NCBI GenBank assembly: GCA_963840725.1
Contig: CAWIZY010000004.1
Span: 1 to 64,000 of the forward strand
Source of the DNA: CAVWDU01 sp963840725
Lineage (GTDB): Bacteria > Pseudomonadota > Gammaproteobacteria > Pseudomonadales > Halieaceae
Length of the DNA: 64,000 nt
Direction of reading: 5' to 3'
Positions 50,635-60,007 of the stretch are shown here, piece by piece; position 1 is the stretch's first letter; the number at the start of each line of letters is the position of its first letter. A program made the translations under genes and the position numbers. The notes below the pieces were generated by a model, which saw nothing but the letters and a program-made list of their open reading frames with translations, did not search any database and was not told the DNA's origin.

Positions 50635-51790
50635 CCCCTTCCTCTTCACTGTCGGGCCCGGTGTTGCCGGCCCTGATGCACAGCGGTTCAGCGGCACCGC
50701 TATGGCGCGAAAGTGCAGTGATCTGCCGCTGGTTTCTTTCGAGCACACTGTACAAGCGCGTGGTCCGATCAGCAACTTCAACCGTCGCACTCAGCAAGAA
50801 ATACGCCGTAGTTTCGCCCAGTAACGCACCCAGGCCGCCAAGCTCCTTGCCCTCGAGCGCGGGGTGGGTCAGAAACTCAGCGAGTTCGGCAAAACCGGAC
50901 TCAGTGCGCTGCGCTACCAGCGCCTCTGCATCGGCTTCACTGAGGGGACTGAGGTCGCCATCGTCATTGATCGAGCGCAATACTGCAGCGGACGCCGTGT
51001 GAATATTCAGGGCAGCAGGGGTTTGCGGCCAGACAGTCACCAGTGGCAGCAGTGCGCAGTAGATTTCCGGGGTGATATTGGCTACCGCACGCAGTTCGCT
51101 GACACTGCTCATCGGTCGGTTTGCCGCCCGGTGCGCTGGCGTGCGGCCGTAGTAAAAATCGTCTTCTGCGCCGGCAGGTGACACGGCACTGTCTGCATCC
51201 AGCCAGTCCCGCACCGACTCGGTAATCTGGATGGCCTCAACTTCGCTCAAGGGAGACTCCTCCAATGTCTGTAAAAGCCGAATAAACTGCTGCTGGGCCG
51301 GGCTGAAACGAGGTCCAGCGGCTGGCGTCCCAGCGGCTGGCGTCCCAGCGGCTGGCGACCCGGCGGCTGGCGACCCGGCGGACTCTGTTGCGGGCTGAGT
51401 CCCGTCACCATCGGGGGCGCGCGGCCCGCCACCCGCACCACCTTCGGTCACCAGGGTATTGAGATTAAACCGCCCCTGTAAGTCCTGCAGATTGCCCACC
51501 AGCCAACCACCGTCATCGAGGGCATAGGGCGTCGACTGCTGCGCCCAAATCTCGGTAAGGTCGTCACGGGGCTCCTGCCGCGCCTGATCCTCATCGTAAT
51601 CCAGAATGAGAGCGAGGGAGGCCAAATCCTCGGCGCCGCGTAGATAAGCATAGGCCTGCTCGCCATGAAAAAGATTGGCGCCACGCTGGTAAAATAAGGT
51701 GAACTCGCTCTTCATTGCGACAATCAGCGCCGAACAAATAGCAAAAATCAACAGCGCAACAATGAGTGCGGCCCCCCCCTGACGCCCCAT
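50624..51790 (-). CDS. gspK: Type II secretion minor pseudopilin K
   Basis: The 388-residue tip pseudopilin, with a prepilin-type start (MGRQGG, cleavage before AALIVALLIFAICSALIVAM) and a large globular domain including MSSVSELRAVANITPEIYC and NIHTASAAVLRSI. The linker around residues 145-170 carries an Ala/Gly/Pro repeat (four to five units of SPAAG/TPAAG). It caps the pseudopilus with GspI and GspJ. ATG 51790 is set by the prepilin leader and lies 19 bp after the gspJ stop. Confidence 0.92.
   Translation of the reverse strand: MGRQGGAALIVALLIFAICSALIVAMKSEFTLFYQRGANLFHGEQAYAYLRGAEDLASLALILDYDEDQARQEPRDDLTEIWAQQSTPYALDDGGWLVGNLQDLQGRFNLNTLVTEGGAGGGPRAPDGDGTQPATESAGSPAAGSPAAGTPAAGTPAAGPRFSPAQQQFIRLLQTLEESPLSEVEAIQITESVRDWLDADSAVSPAGAEDDFYYGRTPAHRAANRPMSSVSELRAVANITPEIYCALLPLVTVWPQTPAALNIHTASAAVLRSINDDGDLSPLSEADAEALVAQRTESGFAELAEFLTHPALEGKELGGLGALLGETTAYFLLSATVEVADRTTRLYSVLERNQRQITALSRHSGAAEPLCIRAGNTGPDSEEEGDGA
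51316..51375. repeat. 15-bp tandem repeat inside gspK
   Basis: Four copies of CAGCGGCTGGCGTCC with 1-2 base differences, plus a partial fifth. On the coding strand they give repeated five-residue units of Ala, Ala, Gly, Ser/Thr, Pro. In frame, in the linker of a surface-tip protein. Confidence 0.85.
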
Positions 51791-51809
51791 GAACCCTACC
51801 GGACCGAAG

Positions 51810-52469
51810 TTAGAGCGGCGGCAAGGCATACAGCCGCCTCAATTCGCCCCAGTCGTCCAGTTGCAAGCGCACCTCCAGTGCCACGGGAGGAACCAGCCCC
51901 GGGCCTGCGATGCCCGGGTCTGCGACCCAGTTTTCCTGCCAATCACGAGTCTCCATGCCACTGCCATCACTACTGATCTCCAGCGTATCCAGGCTTGCGA
52001 GAAATAACAGGTCAAAATACTCGACGTCCTCGAGTAAAATAACCGACTGCGGTTCACTGTCCCCGGCCCGATCCAGTACTGCCCAGGAATCGCGCCACAG
52101 TACCGCGTCCTCCAGGCGGTAAGCGACACGCTGCAGCTGACTGCGCAGCAGGCCATTGGGGTTGTGCCAACCCGCCCGGGTGAAACTCAGCGGGAAACGC
52201 GCCAGGCGCCCGCCCATCATCGCCGGCTCGACATCGCCGAATTCATCCCGGATAGGACGGGGGACAAACTGTCTCAGATCACGACTGAGTATCATCAGCG
52301 CCCGATTAATCTCATACGTACGCGTCGCTACTGCGCGGGTGCTCTCCACCCCCAGAATGGCGGTCGATAAACTGCTGTACGCCAGCGTCGCTACCAGAGC
52401 CGTTATCGCCATCGCAATCAGCACTTCAATCAATGTGAAGCCTTTATTCACGCGACCATCAACTGCCAT
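51810..52469 (-). CDS. gspJ: Type II secretion minor pseudopilin J
   Basis: A 219-residue pseudopilin with leader MAVDGRVNKG and the prepilin helix FTLIEVLIAMAITALVAT (Glu+5 present). The body carries INRALMILSRDLRQFVPRP typical of GspJ. It forms the tip complex with GspI and GspK. ATG 52469 overlaps the gspI stop by 11 bp. Confidence 0.92.
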   Translation of the reverse strand: MAVDGRVNKGFTLIEVLIAMAITALVATLAYSSLSTAILGVESTRAVATRTYEINRALMILSRDLRQFVPRPIRDEFGDVEPAMMGGRLARFPLSFTRAGWHNPNGLLRSQLQRVAYRLEDAVLWRDSWAVLDRAGDSEPQSVILLEDVEYFDLLFLASLDTLEISSDGSGMETRDWQENWVADPGIAGPGLVPPVALEVRLQLDDWGELRRLYALPPL

Positions 52470-52923
52470 CAGTGGGTACCGATTCAGGCGCCGGCTGAAG
52501 GTCGGCAACCATATAGGCGACCAGAATCGCCAGCGGGGAATCCCGATCAGCCTCATCCCTGGCCACGCTTATTTCCACCCGGTAAAACTGGTCGACCTCG
52601 GTAGGCTGGCTATCGACCCACCAGACCCACTCCTGATCGGCCAGCTCCACCACCCCGCTGTCCTGCCCCTTGACCAGTTCCTGCCGGGCCCTGGATATAA
52701 GCCTTATCTCTTCCAGACGGTTCGCGGCAACCATACCTGCCAGCGATTTGTCGCGCAGATAGGCGGTGCCATCGACCTGTTGATTGAGCGAAAACAACAG
52801 CGCGGGCAACGCCATCGCGACCACCGCAAGTGCCACCAGAACCTCGACCAGCGTAAACCCACACGCCGCCTTGTCGCGCGGGCATCGGCCTGCAACTGGC
52901 GTACTTCTAGTATGCTTCATCAT
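52459..52923 (-). CDS. gspI: Type II secretion minor pseudopilin I
   Basis: A 154-residue pseudopilin. Leader to DKAACG, then FTLVEVLVALAVVAMALPAL; body with SLAGMVAANRLEEIRL and FYRVEISVA typical of GspI. The start is the first of two adjacent ATGs (52923/52920), overlapping the end of gspH. It nucleates the pseudopilus tip. Confidence 0.92.
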   Translation of the reverse strand: MMKHTRSTPVAGRCPRDKAACGFTLVEVLVALAVVAMALPALLFSLNQQVDGTAYLRDKSLAGMVAANRLEEIRLISRARQELVKGQDSGVVELADQEWVWWVDSQPTEVDQFYRVEISVARDEADRDSPLAILVAYMVADLQPAPESVPTDGS

Positions 52924-53611
52924 CGTCTTCCGGCAGACCGCGACGCAACAGGGTAAAACGTCCCAGCAGGTCCCACTCGACCCGCCATAGTAGTTCGCCG
53001 CTGTCACGCCGCAACAACTCCAACGCGCCGGGCGTCGTCTCGCCACTGGCGTAGAACGTCACCTGCGGCGCTGCCAGGGGGTCGTCGGTTTCCATGCCGG
53101 GCGCACCGATGGGGCTGTCATCAAGCTCCAGGCGCAGCTCCAGATCGGGCGGGAAGAATTGCTCCACGAATATCTCAGAATCGTTTTCCGGTGAGCGCCA
53201 ACCTCTCAGGTCTCGCTCGCGCCAACCGTATCCGAAGACCGGCTTGCGATCCTCGTCCAGCTTGCGCAATAACAATAACCCGTAATCGATTCCCTGCAGC
53301 TGCGCTTCATCCATCGCGTACTGAGCCACGTTGGCCAGATTGCGTATCTGGGCATCGGTACGCAATTCCTGACCGCCGGAACTGACGGTCAGCGAAACGA
53401 GCGAGGTAATAAGCACCACGACCATAAGGGTGACCAGCAACTCCAGCAGGCTGAAACCCCGCGCCCCGCCGCAACGATTGCGACCAGACCGGCTCTGCCC
53501 GACTCGGGCACGGCTGTTTGAGTCCCGGACAGGCGAGTCCCGGACTGGCGAGTCCCGAACTGCCTCCCCTCGACCTAGCGCACCAGCAAGCGGGTGAGTG
53601 CCCGTCGCCAC
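52907..53611 (-). CDS. gspH: Type II secretion minor pseudopilin H
   Basis: A pseudopilin with cleavage site GGARG before FSLLELLVTLMVVVLITSLV (Glu+5 present) and a globular domain with IRNLANVAQYAMDEAQLQGI. The start is uncertain. GTG 53611, 8 bp after the gspG stop, gives 234 residues with a leader of about 50, which is long for the family; further upstream frames overlap gspG. The leader contains three VRDSP units encoded by a 15-bp repeat. Confidence 0.82.
   Translation of the reverse strand: MATGTHPLAGALGRGEAVRDSPVRDSPVRDSNSRARVGQSRSGRNRCGGARGFSLLELLVTLMVVVLITSLVSLTVSSGGQELRTDAQIRNLANVAQYAMDEAQLQGIDYGLLLLRKLDEDRKPVFGYGWRERDLRGWRSPENDSEIFVEQFFPPDLELRLELDDSPIGAPGMETDDPLAAPQVTFYASGETTPGALELLRRDSGELLWRVEWDLLGRFTLLRRGLPEDDDEAY
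53520..53564. repeat. 15-bp tandem repeat in the gspH leader
   Basis: GAGTCCCGGACTGGC repeated three times (1-2 base differences), encoding VRDSP units on the coding strand before the prepilin cleavage site. It may be coding, or leader RNA if a later start is used. Confidence 0.8.
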
Positions 53612-53618
53612 GAGACCG

Positions 53619-54071
53619 CTAGCGGTCTTCTTCTTTCCAATTACCAAGATCAAGGTTCTGCCCATCGCCGCCGGACAAGCCGTCAGCGCCCAGTGAGTAG
53701 ATATCCACCTCGCCTTTTTCACCCGGGCTCAGATACAGATAGGGGCGTCCCCAGGGATCCAGGGGTAATTCGGCCAGGTAGCCACCGGCCTTGAAATTTC
53801 GCGGCTCCGGATCCAGTGTACTGCGCTCCACTAGCGCTTCGAGGCCCTGCTCTGTGGTCGGATAGACATAGTTGTCCAGCCGGTAAATTTTTAGTGCGGT
53901 CTCGATCGCCTTGAAGTCAGCGTAGACTTTTTGCACCCGCGCCTCATCCGCTCGGTTGAGTACCGTGGGTGCCACTACTGAAATCAGCAGACCCATAATC
54001 ACCAGCACGACCAGGATTTCAACGAGCGAAAAGCCGCCTGAAAGGGCACGGGTTTTGTTGTTTGCGTTCAT
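53619..54071 (-). CDS. gspG: Type II secretion major pseudopilin G
   Basis: The 150-residue major pseudopilin. Leader MNANNKTRALSGG, helix FSLVEILVVLVIMGLLISVV, then ALKIYRLDNYVYPTTEQGLE, PLDPWGRPYLYLSPGE and the calcium-site region DIYSLGADGLSGGDGQN. All family hallmarks are present. It is normally the most strongly translated gene of the operon, 4 bp after gspF. Confidence 0.96.
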   Translation of the reverse strand: MNANNKTRALSGGFSLVEILVVLVIMGLLISVVAPTVLNRADEARVQKVYADFKAIETALKIYRLDNYVYPTTEQGLEALVERSTLDPEPRNFKAGGYLAELPLDPWGRPYLYLSPGEKGEVDIYSLGADGLSGGDGQNLDLGNWKEEDR

Positions 54072-54075
54072 AAAC

Positions 54076-55308
54076 TCAGTTCACCATCGTATTAAGGTCA
54101 AATATAGGAAGCAAAATAGCCAGCACGATGGCCAGCACCATGCCACCCATGAATACTACCATTAGCGGCTCGAACAAACTCATCATCGCACCCAGAGTCA
54201 TCTCCAATTCCCGCTCCTGATTGGTAGCCGACCGCTCCAGCATGGACTCCAATTCGCCGCTGGCCTCACCGCTGGCTACCATGTGCACCATCATCGGTGG
54301 AAAGCGCCCGGTCTGGGACAGGGCTCGATTCAGACTGCTGCCTTCCTGCACCCGCGCCGCCACGGCTTCGCTATCTTCGCGCAGAACCAGATTCGTCAGC
54401 ACCTGTCCGGCGATCCGCAGTGATTCCAGCAAGGGCACACCGCTGGCCATAAGAATACTGAGCGTCGATGCGAAACGTGCAGTGTCGACGGCAATCACCA
54501 ATCTTGAAATTCCCGGTATTCGCAATAACAGTGCGTGCCAGCGGCGGCGTCGAGCTGGCGCACGCAGCCACCAGCGGAAGAAGGTAAACAGCCCGATCAA
54601 GACCAGCAGTGCCCAGCCGGAATAGTTGCGGAAGAAATCACTGCTGGCTATAAGACCCCGGGTCAGCAGCGGCAGTTCCCGACTACTGTGAGCAAATATA
54701 CCAATCAGTTCCGGCACCACAAAAACCATTAACGCCACCACCACGGCAATGGCTACTCCCACCAGGATAAACGGGTAAATCATCGCCATCTTCAGTTTCT
54801 GGCCGGTGTACTGTCGCTGCTCGGTGTAGTCTGCCAACTGGGTGAGTACCGGGCCAAGAAAGCCCGCGTGTTCTCCGGCTGTGACCATCGCCCGGTACAT
54901 CTCGCTGAACACCAGGGGAAATTCACCCATGGCATAGGCGAGCGTGTAGCCCTCGGCAACTCGCGATCTTACTTGCAACAACATCCCTTTGAGGCGGGGT
55001 TTGCGCGTCTGCTCTGCGGTGGCCTGCAGGCATTCATCCAGCGGCAGATTGGATTCCACCAGGGTCGCCAGTTGCCGCGTTAGCAGGGCCAGATCACCGG
55101 CGCGGATGCGGGGCTGAAACAGTCGGAACAGGCTTAGGCTGCGACCCGGCTTGCCCACCGCAGGCTGCCTGTTGGCCAGGCCCACCTCAACCGGCCGTAA
55201 ATTTTGTCCGCGCAATTGCGTGCGCACCTGGCGTTCGGAGTCTCCCTCGAGTACCCCCTTGACCAGTTTGCCCTTGTCATTGAGGGCCCGGTAGCGGTAG
55301 GCCGTCAT
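54076..55308 (-). CDS. gspF: Type II secretion inner membrane protein F
   Basis: A 410-residue polytopic platform protein with two homologous cytoplasmic domains and three membrane helices (about 170-195, 220-245, 378-400). Marks are LALLTRQLATLVESNLPLDE, YPFILVGVAIAVVVALMVF and RFASTLSILMASGVPLLESL. It interacts with GspE and GspL. It lies 46 bp after gspE. Confidence 0.95.
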   Translation of the reverse strand: MTAYRYRALNDKGKLVKGVLEGDSERQVRTQLRGQNLRPVEVGLANRQPAVGKPGRSLSLFRLFQPRIRAGDLALLTRQLATLVESNLPLDECLQATAEQTRKPRLKGMLLQVRSRVAEGYTLAYAMGEFPLVFSEMYRAMVTAGEHAGFLGPVLTQLADYTEQRQYTGQKLKMAMIYPFILVGVAIAVVVALMVFVVPELIGIFAHSSRELPLLTRGLIASSDFFRNYSGWALLVLIGLFTFFRWWLRAPARRRRWHALLLRIPGISRLVIAVDTARFASTLSILMASGVPLLESLRIAGQVLTNLVLREDSEAVAARVQEGSSLNRALSQTGRFPPMMVHMVASGEASGELESMLERSATNQERELEMTLGAMMSLFEPLMVVFMGGMVLAIVLAILLPIFDLNTMVN

Positions 55309-55354
55309 TGCAGTGCCTCGCCGCTTCGGCTCACATCAATCCAGCGCAGGGCCC

Positions 55355-56875
55355 TCACTTGATCGCAGTCACACGCAGGACTTCTTCCAGACTGGTCTCC
55401 CCCGCCAGCACCCGATTGCGACCATCACCCTCTATTCCCGGGTAATTTTTGCGGGCCTGCTTGAGCATTTCCTGCTCGCTGGCGCCCTCGTGGATCATCA
55501 GCCGCAGGGTTTCATCAATTTCGATCAACTCGTATACCCCGGCACGACCGCGGTAGCCGTTGTAATTGCAGCGTTCACAGCCCTTGCCTCGATACAATGT
55601 CTGATCTGCCTCTGGCGGTAACCCCAGCATCTCCAGTTCTGCCGCTGAGGCTTTGGCTGGCTCACGACATTCGGTGCAGAGCAGTCTTACCAAGCGTTGC
55701 GCCATTACCGCGATCAGGCTGGAGGAGAGCAGAAACGGCTCAATACCCATATCCTGCAAGCGTGTGATCGCCCCCACTGCAGTATTGGTATGCAGGGTCG
55801 ACAACACCAGGTGGCCGGTCAGGGAGGCCTGCACCGCAATCTCGGCAGTCTCCAGATCGCGGATTTCACCGACCATAACCACATCGGGGTCCTGTCGCAG
55901 AATCGCCCGCAACCCCCGAGCAAAGCTCATCTCAACCTTTGGGTTGACCTGGGTTTGCCCGACGCCCGGCAGCATATACTCGATAGGATCTTCAATGGTC
56001 AGAATATTCCGCGAGGCCTCGTTGATGTGACTCAGGCCCGCGTAAAGCGTCGTGGTCTTGCCGGATCCGGTGGGGCCGGTCACGAGGATAATTCCGTAGG
56101 GGTTGCGCAGACACTTCTGATAGGTCGTCAGCACTTTTTCATTCATCGCCAACTGCTCAAGCTCCAGCTGGCCAGCCTGTTTATCCAACAAGCGCAGCAC
56201 GACCCGTTCCCCGTGCGCGGAGGGGATAGTCGACATACGGATATCCACGGCGTGGCCGGCGATTTTTACCGAAATTCTGCCGTCCTGGGGTACCCGCTTT
56301 TCCGCGATATCCAGCTTGGCCATGACCTTGAGCCGTGACACCAGCAGGGGCGCCAGCATCCGTTTCGGTGACAGCACTTCAGACAACACACCGTCTATCC
56401 GGTAGCGCACACTGAGACGGTCCTCGAAGGTTTCGATATGTATATCGGAGGCCTGCTCACGCACCGCCTGAGATAAAATGGCATTGATGAGGCGGATGAT
56501 CGGGGCATCATCCTCGGCGTCCATGAGGTCGCCCATCTCCGGGATCTCATCGGCCAGGCGACTGAGGTCCACATCCGCCCCCAGATCCTCCGCCATCTGC
56601 ACCGCTTCATTATTCCCCCGTTGATAGGCCTGTGACAGCCGCCGCTGAAACTCCGCCGCGGAGACAGATTTCATCTCGAACGGCTCACCCAGCAGGCGTC
56701 TGAGTTCAGTCACAACTGCGACCCCGGGGTGCCCCTCGTACACAACTCGAGGCCGCTCTGCGTCATGCTCCAGCAGCACCCCGAACTGTTTCGCATAGGT
56801 GAATGGCAGGCCCCTGACCGGGTTTTCTACAAGCTCCACCGGCAATGCATCGAGCTGTTCTTCAGACACGGTCAT
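55355..56875 (-). CDS. gspE: Type II secretion ATPase E
   Basis: The 506-residue cytoplasmic ATPase that powers pseudopilus assembly. Walker A GPTGSGKTTT at 267-276, an Asp box (NILTIEDPIEYMLPG), His box (LVLSTLHTNTAVGAITRL) and the zinc module with two CxxC pairs (LLCTECREP, GCERCNYNG). ATG 56875 overlaps the gspD stop as ATGA. Confidence 0.97.
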   Translation of the reverse strand: MTVSEEQLDALPVELVENPVRGLPFTYAKQFGVLLEHDAERPRVVYEGHPGVAVVTELRRLLGEPFEMKSVSAAEFQRRLSQAYQRGNNEAVQMAEDLGADVDLSRLADEIPEMGDLMDAEDDAPIIRLINAILSQAVREQASDIHIETFEDRLSVRYRIDGVLSEVLSPKRMLAPLLVSRLKVMAKLDIAEKRVPQDGRISVKIAGHAVDIRMSTIPSAHGERVVLRLLDKQAGQLELEQLAMNEKVLTTYQKCLRNPYGIILVTGPTGSGKTTTLYAGLSHINEASRNILTIEDPIEYMLPGVGQTQVNPKVEMSFARGLRAILRQDPDVVMVGEIRDLETAEIAVQASLTGHLVLSTLHTNTAVGAITRLQDMGIEPFLLSSSLIAVMAQRLVRLLCTECREPAKASAAELEMLGLPPEADQTLYRGKGCERCNYNGYRGRAGVYELIEIDETLRLMIHEGASEQEMLKQARKNYPGIEGDGRNRVLAGETSLEEVLRVTAIK

Positions 56876-58914
56876 TCTGCCGGCTCAATGATTATAGGCT
56901 CGCCGCCCTGAAGCAGGTCCAGTTGTTTGATTTGCTCTTCCCACTCCGGCAACACCGGGACGTTGCTGTCGTCAAAGAACTCCAGCCCCTCCTCCTGACG
57001 CAGCAGCTGTTGATTACGTATGTAGCGGTATTTTTCAGCAGTGGCACCAGCCAATGCCTGCGGGTCCCGGATAATGGTCGGGCGGATGAAAATCAGCAGA
57101 TTCTGCTTGGTAATCGTCACCCCGTCGCTGCGGAACAGCCGGCCCAGAAAAGGAATATCGCCGAGAAACGGTACCTTTTGCTGGCCATTTTGCACGTCGT
57201 CCTTGATGAGCCCACCCAACACTACGACATGGGAGTCCTCGGCGAGCACCTTGGTCATAATTTTACGCTCATTGGTAATAATGTCAGAGGCGCTGGCAAT
57301 GGTCGCGGCCCCGGCCAACACGCTGGATACCTCCTGCTCGATATCCAGCACCACCGAGTCCCCCTCGTTGATGTGCGGTGTCACCTTCAGGGTAATACCG
57401 ACGTTTTCCCGTTCAATCGTCTGAAACGGGTTCTGCGCGCCATCTCCGCCGCTGGCCTGGGTAAATGAACCGGTAACAAAGGGCACGTTCTGACCTACCG
57501 TGATATACGCCTCCTGATTGTCGAGAGTCAGCAGGCTCGGCGTCGAGAGAATATTGGCGTTGCTGGTTTCCTTGAGCGCATTGAGGATTACGGTCATCGA
57601 CAGGTCGTCTCCCACCGTACCCCAGCCCAGGGACAGGCCGGGTGTTTGCGCCAGCGCACCGGCGAGGGTACCCAGATCAAAGTCAGCGTCTCCGGTGTCA
57701 TTGCCGGCCTCGTCCTCTGGCAACAACGCGCCCGCAATCCGCCGCGCGCGGGCGTCGTTGGCGTTGATGTTACTGCCGTAAAAACCACTGTCATTGGCAA
57801 ACAACCATTGCAGGCCCAAATCCTGTCCGTCGGTCACCTCCAACTCAACAATTATCGCCTCGACCAGCACCTGGGCGCGACGAATATCCAGCCGGGTAAT
57901 CACGGCTTCCAGGGCGGCCATTTCATCCGCGTCGGCAGTTATGATCAGGGCATTGGTGCCCTCATCTGCCTCAATCGTCGCCACTCCGCCACTGGAAGAC
58001 CGGACCGGCTTCTTGCCAGCCTCCGCTGCGTCCAGACGATCGATGTTCTGCATCACCCGCGACAGCACCTCGGCGATCTCCTTGGCCTGGGCATACTCCA
58101 GGTAAATCACCTTGACGTTACCGCTCTGCTCAAGAGGTGTATCGAGATGGGAAACCAGCTTGCGGATTCTCGCACGCTCCAGCTCATCGCCGGTAATCAG
58201 CACGCTATTAGTGCGTTCATCGGCCACCAGCAGCAGTTCGGCCTCGGCACCACCGGCCTGTTTGGCCTCGGACTTGCTCAGCTTGTCCAGCATGGCAACG
58301 ATGTCAGAGGCCACCGCAAAGCGCAGTCTGACAATATCGGTCTGGTAGACCGCCGACTTATCCATGCGCAGAATGATTTTGCGGACCCGATCGATATTCG
58401 CGGCCACATCAGAAATAATAATGGCGTTGCTGGGGGCATAGGCCGCCATGTGGGCCTGCTGCGGAACCAGTGGCCGCAGCACAGGAATCAACTTGGCGGC
58501 AGATATATTGTCCAGCCGGATCACCTCGGTAATGTATTCGTCGCCGCTGTTGCCACCCGGCCGATCAGGCACCGGCACGGGCGACGAGCGAGCGTCCTTG
58601 GACTGAATCACCCGGATGACGCCACCGGAACGCACCGCCGTGTACCCGTGAACTTCCAATATGGACAGAAACAGATCGTACAGCTCATCCTTGGTCACCG
58701 GTTTGCTGGATACGACTTTCACCTTGCCCTTTACGGCGGGGTCCACAACGATGGTTGTACCCGTCACTTCAGCCACAAACTGAATCAGTTCCTGGATATC
58801 GGTTTCTTTCAGATTAACCGTGTACTCCTGGGCCTGCAGGTGGGCACTCGCCGACGTAAATAAAAGCAGGCACGCTATGACAGGGGCCCTGGTCAGCCGG
58901 AGTATGACGTTCAC
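56872..58914 (-). CDS. gspD: Type II secretion outer membrane secretin D
   Basis: The 680-residue secretin. Signal peptide (PVIACLLLFTSASAHLQA), N0 domain (YTVNLKETDIQELIQFVAEV), three KH-like N domains (VIRLDNISAAKLIPVLRPLV, IYLEYAQAKEIAEVLSRVMQ) and the C-terminal secretin channel with VGQNVPFVTGSFTQ, LKVTPHINEGDSVVLDIEQE and LGGLIKDDVQ. No S-domain-specific pilotin gene is adjacent. The neighbours in the operon start 28 bp upstream (gspC). Confidence 0.97.
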   Translation of the reverse strand: MNVILRLTRAPVIACLLLFTSASAHLQAQEYTVNLKETDIQELIQFVAEVTGTTIVVDPAVKGKVKVVSSKPVTKDELYDLFLSILEVHGYTAVRSGGVIRVIQSKDARSSPVPVPDRPGGNSGDEYITEVIRLDNISAAKLIPVLRPLVPQQAHMAAYAPSNAIIISDVAANIDRVRKIILRMDKSAVYQTDIVRLRFAVASDIVAMLDKLSKSEAKQAGGAEAELLLVADERTNSVLITGDELERARIRKLVSHLDTPLEQSGNVKVIYLEYAQAKEIAEVLSRVMQNIDRLDAAEAGKKPVRSSSGGVATIEADEGTNALIITADADEMAALEAVITRLDIRRAQVLVEAIIVELEVTDGQDLGLQWLFANDSGFYGSNINANDARARRIAGALLPEDEAGNDTGDADFDLGTLAGALAQTPGLSLGWGTVGDDLSMTVILNALKETSNANILSTPSLLTLDNQEAYITVGQNVPFVTGSFTQASGGDGAQNPFQTIERENVGITLKVTPHINEGDSVVLDIEQEVSSVLAGAATIASASDIITNERKIMTKVLAEDSHVVVLGGLIKDDVQNGQQKVPFLGDIPFLGRLFRSDGVTITKQNLLIFIRPTIIRDPQALAGATAEKYRYIRNQQLLRQEEGLEFFDDSNVPVLPEWEEQIKQLDLLQGGEPIIIEPAE

Positions 58915-58942
58915 TTATGGTGTTCCTTTTTTTTGTCGCTGA

Positions 58943-60007
58943 TCAATCGTCTGCGGAAGCCAGATTGACCACCACACTCAGTCGCTGATCGCCGCGCTGC
59001 AGTTCAAACACAGCCTCTTCGGCAGAGCGCATCGCCTGATAAATTCGCATGGTATTGGCCGTGTCGTTCAGCGCAATGCCGTTTACACCGGTGACCAGGT
59101 CACCGGCTTTCAAACCCAACTGGGCAAACTGTTTCGATGCCTTTCCCGGCCTCACCCGATAGCCGCGCAAGTTGCCGCCCTCGCGCACAGGGGTAACCTG
59201 AACGAGTTCACCCAGAGACTGCGGATCCTGGTAGAGTCGATCGCGGTAAGTCTGGGCCACCCGGCTAGCCTCGGCGTTATCACTTAAATCAACAGGCGTG
59301 GTAGCTCGGGTTTCAGTAATGCCCTTGACCCGCTTGGGCGCCGGGGGCGATACCTTCGCGCCAGTATCGAGCTGACGGTCCAGTGCCGACTCCTCGAATA
59401 GCTCCAACAGTTCATAGGTACCCGCATTATCCAGTACGACTTCCCGGGGCATCACCTTGGCCAAAAATACCCGTCCCTGCACCGGCAGCTTGTCCTCTAC
59501 CGCATAGATCTGCTGCTTATTTTTGTATTCTATGACAGCATGCCCGAGGCCATCATCTGTTGAAGCGACCACACCGCGCAGCTTGAGATTCAGTCGCGTT
59601 TTCCTGGCGCCCTTCTCAATACCCTCACGACCCGAAACCTGCTGTGCCTCCAGCGCCGCCTGGGCAAGCGCAGCCGCATCAATCGTCGGCTCCGCGGCGA
59701 CCTTACCGAACAGGTGCCAGCCCTGCATTTTCTCGATATCAACCGCGGCAGTAGCTGCCACCTGGCGCTGACTCACTACCGGATTCAGGAGATTCAGATC
59801 AGCGGGTAGCTCGGGCGCGGCAGCTGGCAGCAGCGACCAGGCCAGGCGGGCGAGAGCGGCTATTGCCCACAGGGCGAAGACCGCCATCAGCACCTGTCTC
59901 AGGCGCCGCGCTCTGGCGGGCTCGGCCAACCCATGGGCGGCATTGACCAACCACCCGGACACACGCCCCCACAAGTCGTTGCTCTGACTTAGCCATTCGG
60001 CCGACAA
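58943..60007 (-). CDS. gspC: Type II secretion protein C with PDZ-like domain
   Basis: The 354-residue first gene of the gsp operon. One inner membrane helix (about 38-60, VLMAVFALWAIAALARLAWS), the homology region (MQGWHLFGKVAAEP, then LRGVVASTDDGLGHAVIEYK), a proline linker and a C-terminal PDZ domain with LRGYRVRPGKASKQFAQLGL and GDLVTGVNGIALND. It links the inner platform to the secretin. Upstream a TATAAT (minus strand, 60056-60061) is a candidate -10; no clear -35. Confidence 0.93.
   Translation of the reverse strand: MSAEWLSQSNDLWGRVSGWLVNAAHGLAEPARARRLRQVLMAVFALWAIAALARLAWSLLPAAAPELPADLNLLNPVVSQRQVAATAAVDIEKMQGWHLFGKVAAEPTIDAAALAQAALEAQQVSGREGIEKGARKTRLNLKLRGVVASTDDGLGHAVIEYKNKQQIYAVEDKLPVQGRVFLAKVMPREVVLDNAGTYELLELFEESALDRQLDTGAKVSPPAPKRVKGITETRATTPVDLSDNAEASRVAQTYRDRLYQDPQSLGELVQVTPVREGGNLRGYRVRPGKASKQFAQLGLKAGDLVTGVNGIALNDTANTMRIYQAMRSAEEAVFELQRGDQRLSVVVNLASADD

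Noticed and set aside
42473..53564. Tandem repeats as CRISPR arrays
   Set aside because: The repeats are adjacent without spacers, are 10-15 bp long, partly lie in coding sequence and have no cas genes nearby.
57646..58863. Long open reading (405 codons) on the plus strand inside gspD
   Set aside because: It is antisense to a gene with every secretin landmark; long antisense frames are common in GC-rich coding DNA. The same applies to plus-strand frames within 27806-28999 and 41181-42323.
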